DNA of 64,000 nt from Siphonodentalium dalli. Taxonomy: Eukaryota; Mollusca; Scaphopoda; Gadilida; Siphonodentaliidae. The translations under genes were made by a program, and so were the position numbers. The notes under the pieces are model-generated. The model was not told the DNA's origin and did no database searches. It was given only the letters and a program-made list of their open reading frames with translations. Shown in pieces: positions 23,831 through 35,383 of this stretch. The stretch is from NCBI GenBank assembly GCA_032622095.1, contig CP136066.1, positions 187,712,716-187,776,715 on the forward strand. The letters are read 5' to 3'. Within the stretch, counting starts at the first letter, position 1. Each line of letters starts with the position of its first letter.

Positions 23831-24373
23831 AACTACAATGGTGCGCCGGAAGTATCCAAGGGCAGGGGGGCAGAGCCTACAAAAAGGGCACTTTTCCGCA
23901 AAAAAGGGCATTTTCTCCGCAAACTCGGGAAAATAACCATAAATTCATTGTGGCAAAAATCACTATTTTAATGGTATTTGTCAGTTTTTATGGCCGTTTT
24001 TGTGATAAAATTGACAAAACAAATTAATTTTCCTTGTGAAATTGGTGGTATTTGGACCAAAAAAGTCACATTTTGCTATAAAAACACGAGATTAAACACA
24101 CAAAAAGCATTTTCTGTCTCCAGAAAAAGGGCAAGTCCTGCCCCCGTTCGCCCCCCTTGGTCAAGGGCAGGGGGGGGTCAGCTGCCCCCTCTGCCCCCCC
24201 CCCCCTCTTCCGGCGCCACTGGAAACTTCAACTACAGAGATATTACTTCTCGCGTAGTTAGCTATGGTAAGATGCATTTTCTATGTATGTTTCCGTTCAT
24301 ATGCTGGCACCATGTTGTTTTCTACAACGAGATGCGTACAAACCATACCGTGCAAACTTGCGAGTACCCTTAA

Positions 24374-25139
24374 AGGCACGGGAGGCCTTAGTTGTCGAAA
24401 ATATTCATATTTGTTCCAATCACTGTAAACAGAAAAACACTAAAACGCATAAAGTTTCATTCATATATATATACCATGACCATCGCGTAAACAGCATTCT
24501 ATCATAAAGACCTACTATATTTTACCTAAGCAAGAGCCTTAGAATATGGGTTTGCTCCGCCCATTTTTGCGAGAGTTATGGCCCTTTTTTTACTTAGAGA
24601 CTTGTAATTTTCTGGTTTCCGGATCATAACTTCAGTTTGTGTCATCATATCTGAACCAAATTTGGTATGTGAGTTTATCAGCCCTATGTACAGGTCGAGT
24701 TCGAATATGGGTATGCTCCGCCCATTTTTGCGAGAGTTGTGGCCCTTTTTCGACTTGTTTTACTTAGAAAATTTCTCACTTTTCCGTTTCCGGATGATAT
24801 CTCAAGTTTGGATCCTTTAATTGCAAATACCGTTTTTATGTGGATCAGTCGTATCATGATACAGGTCAAATTCGAATTTGAGTTTGAACCGATGATTTTT
24901 CTCAGAGTTATGGGCTTTTCGACTTAGAAAATTAAATTTTTCTTGTAATTTTCTTCATTTTGTGCCAATTTGAGGTTATATTTTGACTTTAAGAGTTTTT
25001 TAAAGATTTGGTTATTTGTATGCATGTCAGTAATGAGACAATGCACAAGTGTCTTATCCATATAGTATACTTCTACAAAGCCTCCGCTCCGCTTCGGGGG
25101 GACACTGTGGCCGAGCGGCCTTTTATTACACATATATAT
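24374..25139. repeat. AGGGCCATAACTC-type dispersed repeat, two units
   Basis: Two diverged ~170 bp units, at about 24535-24700 and 24705-24900, carry GCTCCGCCCATTTTTGCGAG and GAGAGTT(A/G)TGGCCC. Related units occur at 54500-54930 and 57330-57960. No gene. Confidence 0.65.
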
Positions 25140-25275
25140 CGAGAAATAACAAACTTCAAAAATCAATATCTAATAACTCTGAGCTTTGATGGTGGGTTCC
25201 TCGACTCGAATCAAATATTTGTTTACCCCCGAACCCAAAGAAATAGTAATTTAGTAGCGTCTGATCGGATTGAGT
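25140..25275 (-). repeat. Dispersed repeat, third copy (reverse)
   Basis: Reverse-oriented relative of the segments at 6860-7110 and 33685-33990, sharing GTTCCTCGACTCGAATCAAA in this orientation. Confidence 0.75.
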
Positions 25276-25279
25276 ACCT

Positions 25280-25610
25280 TTAACGGTTTTTCTCCTCGAG
25301 TGAGATGCGGAGGATTATTTTTACGAGGCGCTAGCCGAGTGAAAAATAATCATCCATCTCACGAGAGGAGAAAACCCGTACGCTTCTCAGAACAGTTGAG
25401 TGTTGTGTTTATTATATTTTCTATAACAATGTGTTACGACCCAGACAACAATGAAACACACGGTTAGGCACAACAGTCAACTCTTCTGAGTAGCGTATGG
25501 GTTTTCTCCTCTCGTGAGATGCGAGGATTATTTTCACCCCTAGCTAGCGCCGGGTAAAAAATAATCCTCCGCATTTCACTCGAGGAGAAAAACCGTACGC
25601 TACTCAGAAC
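25280..25610. mobile_element. Foldback element made of nested palindromes
   Basis: The segment folds at two levels. Each half contains its own hairpin (TTTTTCTCCTCGAGTGAGAT...ATCTCACGAGAGGAGAAAA), and the two halves are inverse copies of each other about a centre near 25440. Outer ends are GGTTTTTCTCCTCGAGTGAG and its complement. The architecture matches the family A MITEs but the sequence is unrelated. Confidence 0.75.
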
Positions 25611-25720
25611 AGTTAACTATTGTCTACCGGTTTAATTTCGGAGAAAAGAGACTCTATACTATTAGAACGTGTTGTCCACTTACAAAAAGACAATGACCTG
25701 TGTTCAAAAAGGAGATCTGT

Positions 25721-26120
25721 TTAACCCTTTACCCAACAGAAGGGCCCTGTGCCAATGCATTCTCTTATATATGCGAGTCGACCATAGGTCGCCTCGCATA
25801 TATAAGAGAATGCATTGGCTTAACACATTAAAAATTATAAAATTGTTAAAGAATGTAAGAAAAAATGGTAAAAAGTGTTAAAAACAGATATGTTTTAGGC
25901 CAATGCATTCTCTTATATATGCGAGGCGACCTATGGTCGACTCGCATATATAAGAGAATGCATTGGCACAGGGCATAACTGTAACTATCACAATGTAGTC
26001 AAGGAGCCGGTTCCAATGATATCCATATTTGTATGGTTCTATTGAGACAGACCGAAGATATTTTAGGCTGTTGAAGCTTTATTTGGCCGGTTTTGGCCGG
26101 TTTGTTGGGTAAAGGGTTAA
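25721..26120 (-). mobile_element. piggyBac-type MITE, family A, copy 2 (reverse)
   Basis: 400 bp, flanked by TTAA at 25721-25724 and 26117-26120, inverted relative to the other four copies. It has the two opposed CCAATGCATTCTC palindromes and the AAACCGGCCAAAACCGGCC-type subterminal sequence at the right end. Non-coding. Confidence 0.92.
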
Positions 26121-26227
26121 GTTTTGGAATTTTTTGCGTATTCAAACAAGCTAAATTAAAGATACACATAAATTCGAGATTTGAAAATAACATCATTTAA
26201 GGGCTATACAAATTTTGACTTTCATTT

Positions 26228-26492
26228 TAAAGACATATTATGGACTTGTTCGGGTGCGTGAAACTGATAAGTTAGTAGTCATCGGCGTTGTGACAACCTA
26301 CTAACATAGCAGAAAATTTCAAAGAAATTGACCATACCACTTCATAGAAAACATCGTCTGAACTGCGCTCAATTGTAAATATGTACATCTCGATTCGGGA
26401 CGCAACCATCGACGATAAACACACACACAGATGATTTCGCCATCGCGAGTCAGTGCATTTAATCAATATATCAGGATGACGGTGTGTGTTAT
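26228..26492 (+). repeat. Dispersed repeat, copy 1 (partner at 48769)
   Basis: It starts TAAAGACATATTATGGACTT and includes CGGGTGCGTGAAACTGAT and AGAAAACATCGTC. Similar from end to end to 48769-49041 in DCAF4 intron 4. No RNA polymerase III boxes or inverted ends are evident. Confidence 0.75.
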
Positions 26493-28035
26493 AAATTTGG
26501 ATTAATATTCGTAAAAATAACTTCTTTGAGCAAAATTATTCTCGTTTTCTATATTTGATCACCCTACCGGAGTGTTTCACATCACTTTAACAGTATATAT
26601 GGTTCATAATATAGACAGCCAGTATATAAATGCAGATAAGTGGCATAAAATCATATGATTTGCCATCGGAGAAAAACTTGAAAATTGGTCATCTAATTTA
26701 GCGCTGGCAATTTAAAAAGCTAACAATGTTTTTGCATGCCTCTGCGGTGATATAGCCCTAAGTTGATGGTCGAAATCTGAAAATGCCGTATCACCATGGT
26801 GATTTCCAACACCTCTCCATACTTGTACATAACGACCCACCACACTGGCCAGGGGGGGGGGGCCACTTTAATCCAACTGTAATTATATGTCATGTATATC
26901 GATCTCTCCTATACTTGGAGGTAATAAAGATATCTCTATGATGCTGTTCGGGCAAACTGATGCTGTTAAGAAAAAGTACCGTTATTTTTTCTAAAGTTGT
27001 AATTTTTGTGTTGTTTGGCTAATCCAAGGGATTTGAGAAAAAGCCAGTGTCTGTATGAAACATTCAAGAACATATATATTTTTTTGAAAAATTGAATAAT
27101 GGCTGCGCTGGTGTTGTAAAACGACATGAATAGCCAAATTGATTAGAGGCGATTTTCAACAACTAATACAATTAGTATTACAACTATTTCGCAAAATATA
27201 TGTTTATGGAATATTTGATACAAATAATGGCTTTTCCTTGATATGCACAAAAAATAACGGTACCTTTTCTTAACAGCATCAGTAGCAATTCAACAGGACC
27301 CAACCGCATCATAGCACATTTGCAAGACCAATTGGCCAGGTGTGGCGCCAATGTCTTCAGACGAGACAACACTTAATTAATTAAGGCTTAATTCCACTGG
27401 GTTTACATACAGCAATAGCCGAATGAGGACAATCAAGATAATTTTATTATTTATTTGTTACCTCGGCATGTCAGCGATTGTGCCGCATATTGGATATATA
27501 TATATATGTTATATATAGTCAAATTCAACGTTGACTTTATTTGAGCTGGTGACGTGTCGGCGATGGTGCTGTCAATTAACTAAAGTGTCTATGGTGCCAT
27601 TGGTGGTTACTCATCTGGTATTTCATTCGACTTACTCGAGGACCATTGTCGTTTTTGCTGCGTGCTGCTGTTGCTGCTGTTTTTTGTCCAGTAATATAGT
27701 AACAGTAGAGGTATAAGTATAGTATATAGTAGTATAGCAGTATAGTAACTGTAACAGTAGTATATTTCTTGCCGTCATCTTGTTATCGTTGATGGTCGCC
27801 GTTGTTATTGTTGTTTTTAATGCTGTTGTTGTTAAAGCTGCTGTTGTTGATTCAAAAGTAGTATTAATAGTAGCAGTAGTAGTAGTAACTGCAACAGTAG
27901 CATAGTTCTTGTCGTCAACACAGTTAACATCGTCGTCGTTGTTGTTTAACAGTTGTTGTTGTTGTTGTTGTCGTCGTCGTCGTCGTCGTCGTCGTATTTA
28001 GTTGATGTTGCTGGCTTCAATGTAAACTGATGATG
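26493..28035. other. Intergenic DNA with a foldback and trinucleotide microsatellites
   Basis: A ~35 bp inverted repeat (CTGATGCTGTTAAGAAAAAG at about 26959, inverted at about 27250-27284) bounds a ~325 bp foldback. From about 27640 to 28000 there are degenerate GTT, AGT and CGT trinucleotide runs, with an uninterrupted CGT run at about 27970-27996. No gene is supported. Confidence 0.65.
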
Positions 28036-28362
28036 TTATTTGTCTTTTTTCTGCTGGTTTAATTCAAGTTCTGAATCTTTCTTTTTCTCAAGCTTAAGAC
28101 CTTGAAATTTTGTCTTGAATAATGATGGACTAAGATTCCTGAGTACTGTGAGTGACGGCAGCGGTGGGTAACACTTCTTGATAGACGATTCCATGTTGGT
28201 CTTACATGTGACAAAACACTCAACTCTACCTGCGCACGCCTGAACACATAGCCGGTGTTCTGAAACACTCTTTTCTACGCATGTTCTCTGACCTCTTGTT
28301 TGAGACATGCCGTGTGTCCCAATTATCAGAGTCAGCAACACAAATGCTATCATCAAGCCCAT
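28036..28362 (-). CDS. Small secreted six-cysteine protein, unknown family
   Basis: From ATG 28362 the frame gives 108 residues. MGLMIAFVLLTLIIGTHG has the form of a signal peptide with likely cleavage after residue 18. The mature part has six cysteines spaced C-x10-C-x3-C-x5-C-x3-C-x10-C, a symmetric pattern, followed by a cysteine-free lysine-rich tail ending QQKKDK. The chosen start lies six bases inside an exon that begins after a good acceptor (TTTGCAG|GACAACATG; AG at 28370-28369), so the 5' UTR is probably spliced. The frame extends further upstream but that would be intron. I do not recognise the family. An extracellular disulfide-rich peptide is the safe reading and no activity should be assumed. 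Confidence 0.6.
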   Translation of the reverse strand: MGLMIAFVLLTLIIGTHGMSQTRGQRTCVEKSVSEHRLCVQACAGRVECFVTCKTNMESSIKKCYPPLPSLTVLRNLSPSLFKTKFQGLKLEKKKDSELELNQQKKDK

Positions 28363-28549
28363 GTTGTCCTGCAAAGATGTAATGGAAACCGATAAAATAA
28401 ATTTATACATGCAATTACCGCATTGTTTCGAGCTTTACACGATGAGTTATCAACTTCGTGAAGTTAAACGGACATTTCTCATTCGAATCTCCATATTTTT
28501 TTTCTACGTAATTTGTAGCGACGAATACGATAGGACGATAAATAAACGA

Positions 28550-29090
28550 ACTATTGATATACCGGCTCCATATGCTCTGAAAAAAACTTGATACAGTCAC
28601 AGCCATTTTTCGGCCGTTTTCAACTTTTCGTCAGAAGTCAGATAATTAAACGCTCTTTATTGCTACCATATCAGAAATAGACTACCACGGAACGTTCTTT
28701 TTTGTTCCATGTCGTGCAAATGGCTGTTTTGTGTCTGGGACAAAAACACAAAAATGCTCGTAGAAAGGTAGTTAAGATATTTATCGACCTATTTCCACTG
28801 AGAAAAATTCAAAAGCGAATAATATTATGTGTATTTTGGAGCGCAAACCGTCATGTGACTTTAAACGGACATCGCTCCTTTGAGCTTCCAAATTATGGCT
28901 ATACGTATATACTGTGGAAAGAGGTGTAATATATAGGTTAACAAATACAGAAACTACTTATATCAGGCTTCATATGCTCTGAAAAATACTATTCATGATC
29001 ACTGCCATTTACCAGCTGTTTAAAATTATTCGAACGGAAGTGAAACAACCGCTCTTTATTTCTATACCATATAATATAGTGTAGAATTTA
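28550..29090. repeat. Two direct copies of a ~130 bp repeat
   Basis: 28565-28690 and 28970-29085 are diverged direct copies sharing CATATGCTCTGAAAAA, TCAC(A/T)GCCATTT and CGCTCTTTATT. The sequence between and around them shows no gene. Confidence 0.6.
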
Positions 29091-29324
29091 TACACATGTC
29101 TATATATGTGGGATTTTCGTGATCAGATATCGAAATTTCAAAATAGGAAGTTTAATACGTTTTGATTTGTTGACAGGCTTGCAAACATGCCAATGATCCC
29201 TCTTATAAAAGAGCGTTCGTGTTTTCGTTTCACAAAAGCAGATATATATATATATTTATATAGATGACAAAGCGATTTTAATTATGATACTTTTGTATAC
29301 TATTTTGAACGTAAAAACTGATTG

Positions 29325-30165
29325 GCACACTCGTTGAGTAAGATTTGACTGCGCAGATATGGCCCCTAGCAACGTTGAGTAAACAATTTCTACTCAACAA
29401 GTTGAATTAATTTTTATTCAACACTGAAAGTGAAATTGCTCAACAACCGAATGATTTTCCTCAACAGTTGACTGAAAAAAGTATATTTATCTGTTAAGTA
29501 AAGAGTTTTCTTGGAATATGTGTTGTTATAATTATCGAAACTAAACTCGATCATATATTCAGGATCATCAACCGAATAAGATTTGGAAATATCGGAAAAT
29601 TTATTAAATTATCGATATATTATCCGAAACGAGTCTGTTGGAAATATTAAATTATTCTGTGATATATTTGATTCATATAGTTCATATATATATATATCTA
29701 TATTTCTGGATTGTTTGTGGTGTCCATGAAATTATAACCCCGGCCTCATAATGTTTACTCTTTATGAAGTTCCGACATACCTATTGGCCGTCTCCTCCCA
29801 TCTCAATGTTGCATTTATCGATCCAATAATAATGTTGAAACTTAGAATAAACACAAGGAGAGTAGTTGCGCGCGAAGCGCCCGGGATGATCGAAAATATC
29901 GAGTGATCTTTTCCTTCACCCCACGATTTGTTTATTTGAAATAAACGATTTGTTTATTTGAAATAAACATCTCGAAATTACTACAATTATTGTTCCTATA
30001 ACTTTTAATCAACGTGTTGATTAAATCCGCGAAGCAGATATCATGGTTTGTCATTGTTGAGTACTCGTTATAATACCCAACCGATGAATACAAACCGCTC
30101 AACAAATTATCACTCAACGTGTTGAGTAGAAATTTTGCTCAACCAGATTTTCAGTGCATGTAGAA
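29325..30165. mobile_element. Probable foldback element rich in CAACGTTGAG motifs
   Basis: Both flanks (29330-29475 and 30005-30160) carry many copies of TTGAGTA/TACTCAA, including ACTCAACAAGTTGAA and ACTCAACGTGTTGAGT. They pair as imperfect inverted repeats around a ~500 bp centre. The centre is AT-rich and non-coding apart from a direct repeat of ACGATTTGTTTATTTGAAAT at about 29921-29968. Confidence 0.55.
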
Positions 30166-30356
30166 GTTCACAATGTCTGTGCTATATAAACGATACGATT
30201 TATTTACATAAACACCAATAAAGGCAGTATAATATTCTAACAATACAATTCATAATAAAACAATAATTCATAATAATTACATGTGAACATGGAGTGTCTA
30301 GCTACATGTATTTTATTGTGTGATGACAAGCATAATATTCATTCAGAACGCTAATC

Positions 30357-31440
30357 AAAGAAGCGCCGGACCACATTGCTGATTTTGCTGCATATTTCAG
30401 GGTTATCATTTTTCATTATAACATTAGATTTCTGATCGTTTGACATACTTGTAAAATTACTGTGATATCTACCAACAATTTGGAAAAGTTCATTAGTGTA
30501 GACATTCCATAATGAAATGATACTCATTTTCTATATCAGAACCGGTCCTAAATTTAAGGCACAGTCTCTTCCCCTCTTTAATTATAGGCCGATGACGTCT
30601 ACCTTTTTCAATAGCGAGTTTGTGATCACCAACGGAGTGTTGTAAAACTAATCCTATCTTTTAAAGATGTTGTGTTTGTTTAAGTCTCCAAGACATAATC
30701 ATTTTTAAACAATCTATGTGTTCTGAGTTTATTTTTATGGCCATCTCGTCAGTGATCTCGTTTAGTTATATGCAAATGATATTAATTGCCATAAAATTCA
30801 AATTTGTTCGTTGCTGGTACACCAAAATATTGAAACTTTCCTAAAAACGTTCTTATAAAAGTCTCACTATACGCTGGTGTCCAAAAATTACCACTGCTAC
30901 ACCAAAATATTTAAACTTTCCTAAAAACGTTCTTATGAAAGTTTATATGTAATTTATTCACCCTCCTTATTCTTTTCTTTAAGGGGTGGTTAATCCAGGG
31001 GAGTTTATCTTTGGATTTGAGGTGTTTAGATGGTATGTTCTTATCTACCGATTTCAGAAGACATGATTTGAAGTTTTCCCATATGATGTTTACATCTTCG
31101 GTGAGGGTATGCATACTTGCATGGAACATCCTTAGGTCTAGATCTAGAGCAGACCAGTCAGCTTTCTTGAATTGATAAATTTTCCTATGAGCAGGTTTAA
31201 TTCTTTCATTCCTCGGATCAAACTCACTGTAAATAATATCATGGTCTGCATTTCCTATTGGGGGTCGAGTGTCAAGATGGTGTAATAGAGAGGGTTTGTT
31301 TGTAAGAACTAAGTCAAGTGTATTCTCTTGTCTAGTTGGCTTGTCTACAGGTTAGACTAAGTCCGGGATCATTTATGATATCGAGAAAGAACACCTGTAT
31401 AGATGCATGATTGTATAGCCTACGTATTAGTTATAGCCAT
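30357..31440 (-). pseudogene. Decayed non-LTR retrotransposon (endonuclease and RT parts)
   Basis: On the minus strand a frame from 31351 to 30911 carries DKPTRQENTLDLVLTNKPSL and, downstream, PPIGNADHDIIYSEFDPRNE. These are the conserved C-terminal motifs of APE-type endonucleases of jockey/CR1/RTE-class elements. They are followed by the linker IPSKHLKSKDKLPWINHPLK that precedes reverse transcriptase. Upstream, FFLDIINDPGLS lies in another frame. Further on (30660-30357) come LAIEKGRRHRPIIKEGKRLC and DIENEYHFIMEC, typical of the C-terminal end of the same ORF2 proteins. The catalytic RT core between them is missing, and frameshifts and stops make it dead. Confidence 0.85.
30800..30955. repeat. 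~85 bp direct duplication inside the retrotransposon relic
   Basis: ACACCAAAATATTGAAACTT with following CCTAAAAACGTTCTTAT occurs at about 30819 and again at about 30900. This is a small tandem duplication that arose inside the decaying element. Confidence 0.75.
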
Positions 31441-31822
31441 TCCATACATCCGCACACATTAAAGGCCTACTCACCGGCACTTGCAATTCCAATTCCAATA
31501 TCAACGAGCAGTCTTGTCCGAGTCGTATCCGTGAATTTAGTCTAGTTAATTGTTACGCTCTTTCTTCTGGATCTTATATGTTCCAGAGTTGTTCGAATGT
31601 GTATATCATACACTAGCCATGCATGATCGCCGATCGCACATGCGTCATTTTGCTTTCGTCCACGTAGATAAGAAATAGCGTGACAATCGTTTCTATATGA
31701 CACACCTCAACCGAGACAAAACCCAAGGCAATAACAGGACAAACCACCCCTCGGGCAATATGTCGCCTTTGTTTACAAAGAACACAAGTCAGGAAACGGT
31801 CATCATTACAGATTTGCGCACC
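31441..31822. other. Intergenic DNA, nothing recognised
   Basis: No coding frame, repeat partner or motif that can be supported. Confidence 0.4.
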
Positions 31823-32220
31823 TTAACCCTTTACCCAACAAACCGGCCAAAACCGGCCAAATAAAGCTTCAACAGCCTAAAATATCTTCGGTCTGTCTCA
31901 ATAGAACCATACAAATATGGGTATCATTGGAACCGGCTCCTTGACCACATTGTGATAGTTACAGTTATGCCCTGTGCCAATGCATTCTCTTATATATGCG
32001 AGTCGACCATAGGTCGCCTCGCATATATAAGAGAATGCATTGGCCTAAAAAAATCTTTTTTAACACTTTTTACCATTTTTTCTTACATTCTTTAACAATT
32101 TTATAATTTTTAATGTGTTAAGCCAATGCATTCTCTTATATATGCGAGGCGACCTATGGTCGACTCGCATATATAAGAGAATGCATTGGCACAGGGCCAT
32201 TCTGTTGGGTAAAGGGTTAA
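31823..32220 (+). mobile_element. piggyBac-type MITE, family A, copy 3
   Basis: 398 bp between TTAA at 31823-31826 and 32217-32220, with ends CCCTTTACCCAACA and inverse, the two opposed palindromes and T-rich spacer. Very close to copies 4 and 5. Confidence 0.93.
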
Positions 32221-33684
32221 CATGCATTGCGATTACGACCGAGGTGATAAAAGGTAAAAGGTTATCACGTGCTTGCAGTAATAAATTCTGACCATGAGAT
32301 CGATGAGAATGAATACCATGCACCTGTAGATAGATGCATTTATAGCCTACATATTACACCATTTTCAATAAATTTCCGGTGATAACAACGATCTAATATC
32401 GATAATATATAGAAACATAACTAATTTGAGTCGAAGATGTATTCTGTAAACGCTCAGGTTAATAGGCTATCTTAAAATCAAAGTTAATAATTTGATATAA
32501 ATTTCATTTATGACTGGAGCCATAAAATGGCGTACAGTAAATTACGAATTTCCGTGTGCAAGACGTAATCAAATTAATTGAGGGATACTGGATTGGTAAA
32601 CGGATGGCACACGCGATCGTTTAAAACATTATGATGATACGGGGCGAAAGCCCAAGCCACTCACTGACTAGTGACGATACAATAACTTAAATGTCTATAT
32701 GGGACTAGTATGCATATAATATAACTTTTATTTGATACATTTGGTTGAAAAATGTACAAAACTTACTCGACAACGACAATTTGTATTTTTGCATTCCGGT
32801 AAATTTGTCATCCGTAACACTACTTCGTACTCAACAGACTTTCAAATAATGAAAAAATTGTTACCTTATTCTCCGACTCGGAGACTATAGAAACCAACAA
32901 CAACATTTGGCGTACAGTATCCCTTTAAGTATATCCTGTCCATACATGCAGGTTCCCAAAATTGTGACAAAGTTGCCCAGGTTATATAAAATGTTCGCCC
33001 CCCCCCCCCCAACTGAGTGTCTCTGTCATATAATGTTGGGAACCTGCATGGGCAACTGGGTTTTGTTTTACAATTGCGTTTCTAATTTTACTTTATCTCA
33101 AACCAGCTTTTGATGTAAGTTCAGGTGTTCACAACTTTGGTCAAAATTAAGGGAAGTCTAGAGTTTAGAGTTTTATAGAGTTTATTTAATACCAAATTTC
33201 ATATTAATAATAGGATCCTGCAAAAGTTCAACTTATTAAGGCAGGGCCCTTATGGCAATACATACAGATATCATTTTATCAACATATATCACGAGGTTCA
33301 GCTTATCAGTGTACAAGAGGTGCATTTGAATGAATACATTGGACCGGTGGGGATGGGGGTAAGGAGGGATCAACAGAGTATACATGTATAGTCATTCCTC
33401 ACAGGTTTCAACGGAGTTAATTATGGTTGTTTTACTTTCAAGTCCTATGCTGTGACCTGTTTCGCCGACATGGGCCCATAATCCACGCTGGCCTAGTGTA
33501 AATTATATCGTGTACGTAGACTTGCATGCGCATGGACCAAGAGTTGAATATCTTCCTTCTTTCAGTAATTTTTTTGAACTGAAATAGCCATCAGAGGAAA
33601 AAAATTCATTCTTATGAGGTGTTAGCTTTAATATTTCTAACTAGTTGAAATTTTAATGTATTAGTTTTGAAAATTCCAACTTAA
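32221..33684. other. Intergenic DNA with a short C-run hairpin
   Basis: TGCAGGTTCCCA at about 32947 and its inverse at about 33036 enclose a run of C (about 32998-33010). This is probably a small decayed foldback. No gene is supported. Confidence 0.5.
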
Positions 33685-34020
33685 AGATGCATTATCCGAA
33701 TTATAACGCTCCCAAATTACTATATCTTTAATTGGCTTCGGGGTCAAACATATTTGATTCGAGTCGAGGAACCCACACATCAAAGCTCAGAGTGATCAGA
33801 TATCGATTTTTGAAGTTTGTTATTTCTCGAGATGTGCAATTATTTATGGCCCAGAAAAACGTCGTCTGAAACCGGATGCATGGTCTCGGACAAAATTGCT
33901 GATGAAGATCGATAACTCTAAAATCAAGTGGTAATACGACCATATTTCGTGATACTCAAATGTGATAATACGGCCATATTTCGTTGAACAAAATGTTGAT
34001 AAATAACGCTTTGCCGAAAC
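33685..34020 (+). repeat. Dispersed repeat, second copy
   Basis: Similar to 6860-7110, beginning AAAGATGCATTATCCGAA and including TTTGATTCGAGTCGAGGAAC. It is followed by CTTAGCGTAGTGG, a weak A-box-like string. Confidence 0.75.
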
Positions 34021-34182
34021 GTTGCGCCTTAGCGTAGTGGAGGCTGAGCGCTAGGAACGAGTCCAGGTCCAGATAGGCTTATCTGGGACTAATATATATG
34101 TTATATTAGTCCCAGGGCTTATCAAGTACGGACTGGTTAGAGTGCCGTGTACGGTATGGGAGGCCCTTTTCACAATTATTAT

Positions 34183-34302
34183 TTATTTGCGCTTAAGCAC
34201 AAATCATTTTAAGCGCAAATAATTTGCGCTTAAGCGCAAATAATTTGCGCTTAAGCGCAAATATGTGTCTATCAATTTATTTGCGCTTAATCGCAAATAC
34301 CT
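34183..34302. repeat. TTTGCGCTTAAGCGCAAA palindrome array
   Basis: Five or so tandem palindromic units TTTGCGCTTAAGCGCAAA and close variants separated by AT. A further cluster lies at about 34862-34951 and an older one at 2095-2225. Every unit is centred on CTTAAG. Confidence 0.85.
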
Positions 34303-34399
34303 AACACTCCCTTCCTTCCATCTGATTGTGAATGATTGAGTCCTTCTCATAGTATATTATGATGGGCCCATAGTAATAGCCCCATACAGACTCGAAGTT

Positions 34400-34805
34400 G
34401 AAGAAAAACATATTTCCATATGCATATCAGCATCTCTGTCCCTGGTGTCCCAGGAATTGGTGTCTCACTCCCAGAGCTCTAGTATATATTATTAAAGGGA
34501 TATCTCCTACACAGATATTTACCATTTCCATGGCCATAAAAAGGGAATTAGGGGTTACCGGGGGGCTTGCTTCCTTCATATGCATGGTGTACTTATTGAC
34601 TTGAAATAGCTTGGGGGAACCCTATTTTCATATTATCAGAATCCCTGTCCCCAAGAATGTGTGTCTCAATCACAGAGATCAAGTATAATTTATAAATGAC
34701 ATATCCTGCACAGATCTATACCATTTCCATGTCATAAAAGGGATCTAGGGGTTACTGGGGGATTGCTTCCCTCATATGGTGGGCCTATATATATAGACTT
34801 GAGTG
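34400..34805 (+). repeat. ~210 bp tandem duplication
   Basis: 34400-34605 and 34617-34805 are direct diverged copies, sharing ATTTCCATATGCATATCAG or CATATTATCAGAAT, ACCATTTCCATG and TAGGGGTTAC(C/T)GGGGG. Non-coding. Confidence 0.7.
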
Positions 34806-34899
34806 ATGTGCATGTTTAGGCCTGGGCCATTTAAAATTAATTCAGGGGGGAATCAATGAATATTAATTTTTATTTGCGCTTAATATGATCTATTTGCAC

Positions 34900-35060
34900 T
34901 TACGCGCAAATCATTTTCGCTTAAGTGCAAATGATAGAGGTTATTTGCAGTTCGGCTATAGAGTGTCGCATACCGTACATTAGCAGCCCGGCTAGCTAAA
35001 GTGCCGTATACGGTACTCTAGCCGCACTTTAGCGGGTTTGACTATAGAGTGCCGTATACG
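34900..35060. repeat. Inverted GTGCCGTATACGG repeats
   Basis: AGTGCCGTATACGGTACTCTAG and neighbours form overlapping inverted repeats. A related GTGCCGTGTACGGTATGG lies at 34141. They bracket the CTTAAG palindrome clusters, suggesting one composite element from about 34130 to 35060. Confidence 0.5.
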
Positions 35061-35383
35061 TATATGTGTTAAACGGCTGTTTTGTTTTGTGTCGTTGTAT
35101 TATTGAAATTAAATTTAAGACTATAGCTATACTATATCATTCGACAATCACGATTTCTGCTGTACACAAAAGAAGGCCGCGGACCCCCGGGGTATCCATG
35201 TTTGCTGTTTGATAAGTTAATATTCGAAAACGTCCAGCGCCGCACGTCAAGCATCAGTAGACTATAACATTTCATATGTATGGCGGGGAAAAAAACGTCC
35301 AACGATAGCCGAACTATATGTATGGCCAATAACTATCGGTGTAAACACTCTTCGTTGAATATGATTTTTATTTTTTTGCAGGA

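Noticed and set aside
27640-28000. Polyglutamine or similar coding repeat
   Set aside because: Trinucleotide runs are degenerate, mixed (GTT, AGT, CGT) and interrupted by stops in every frame.
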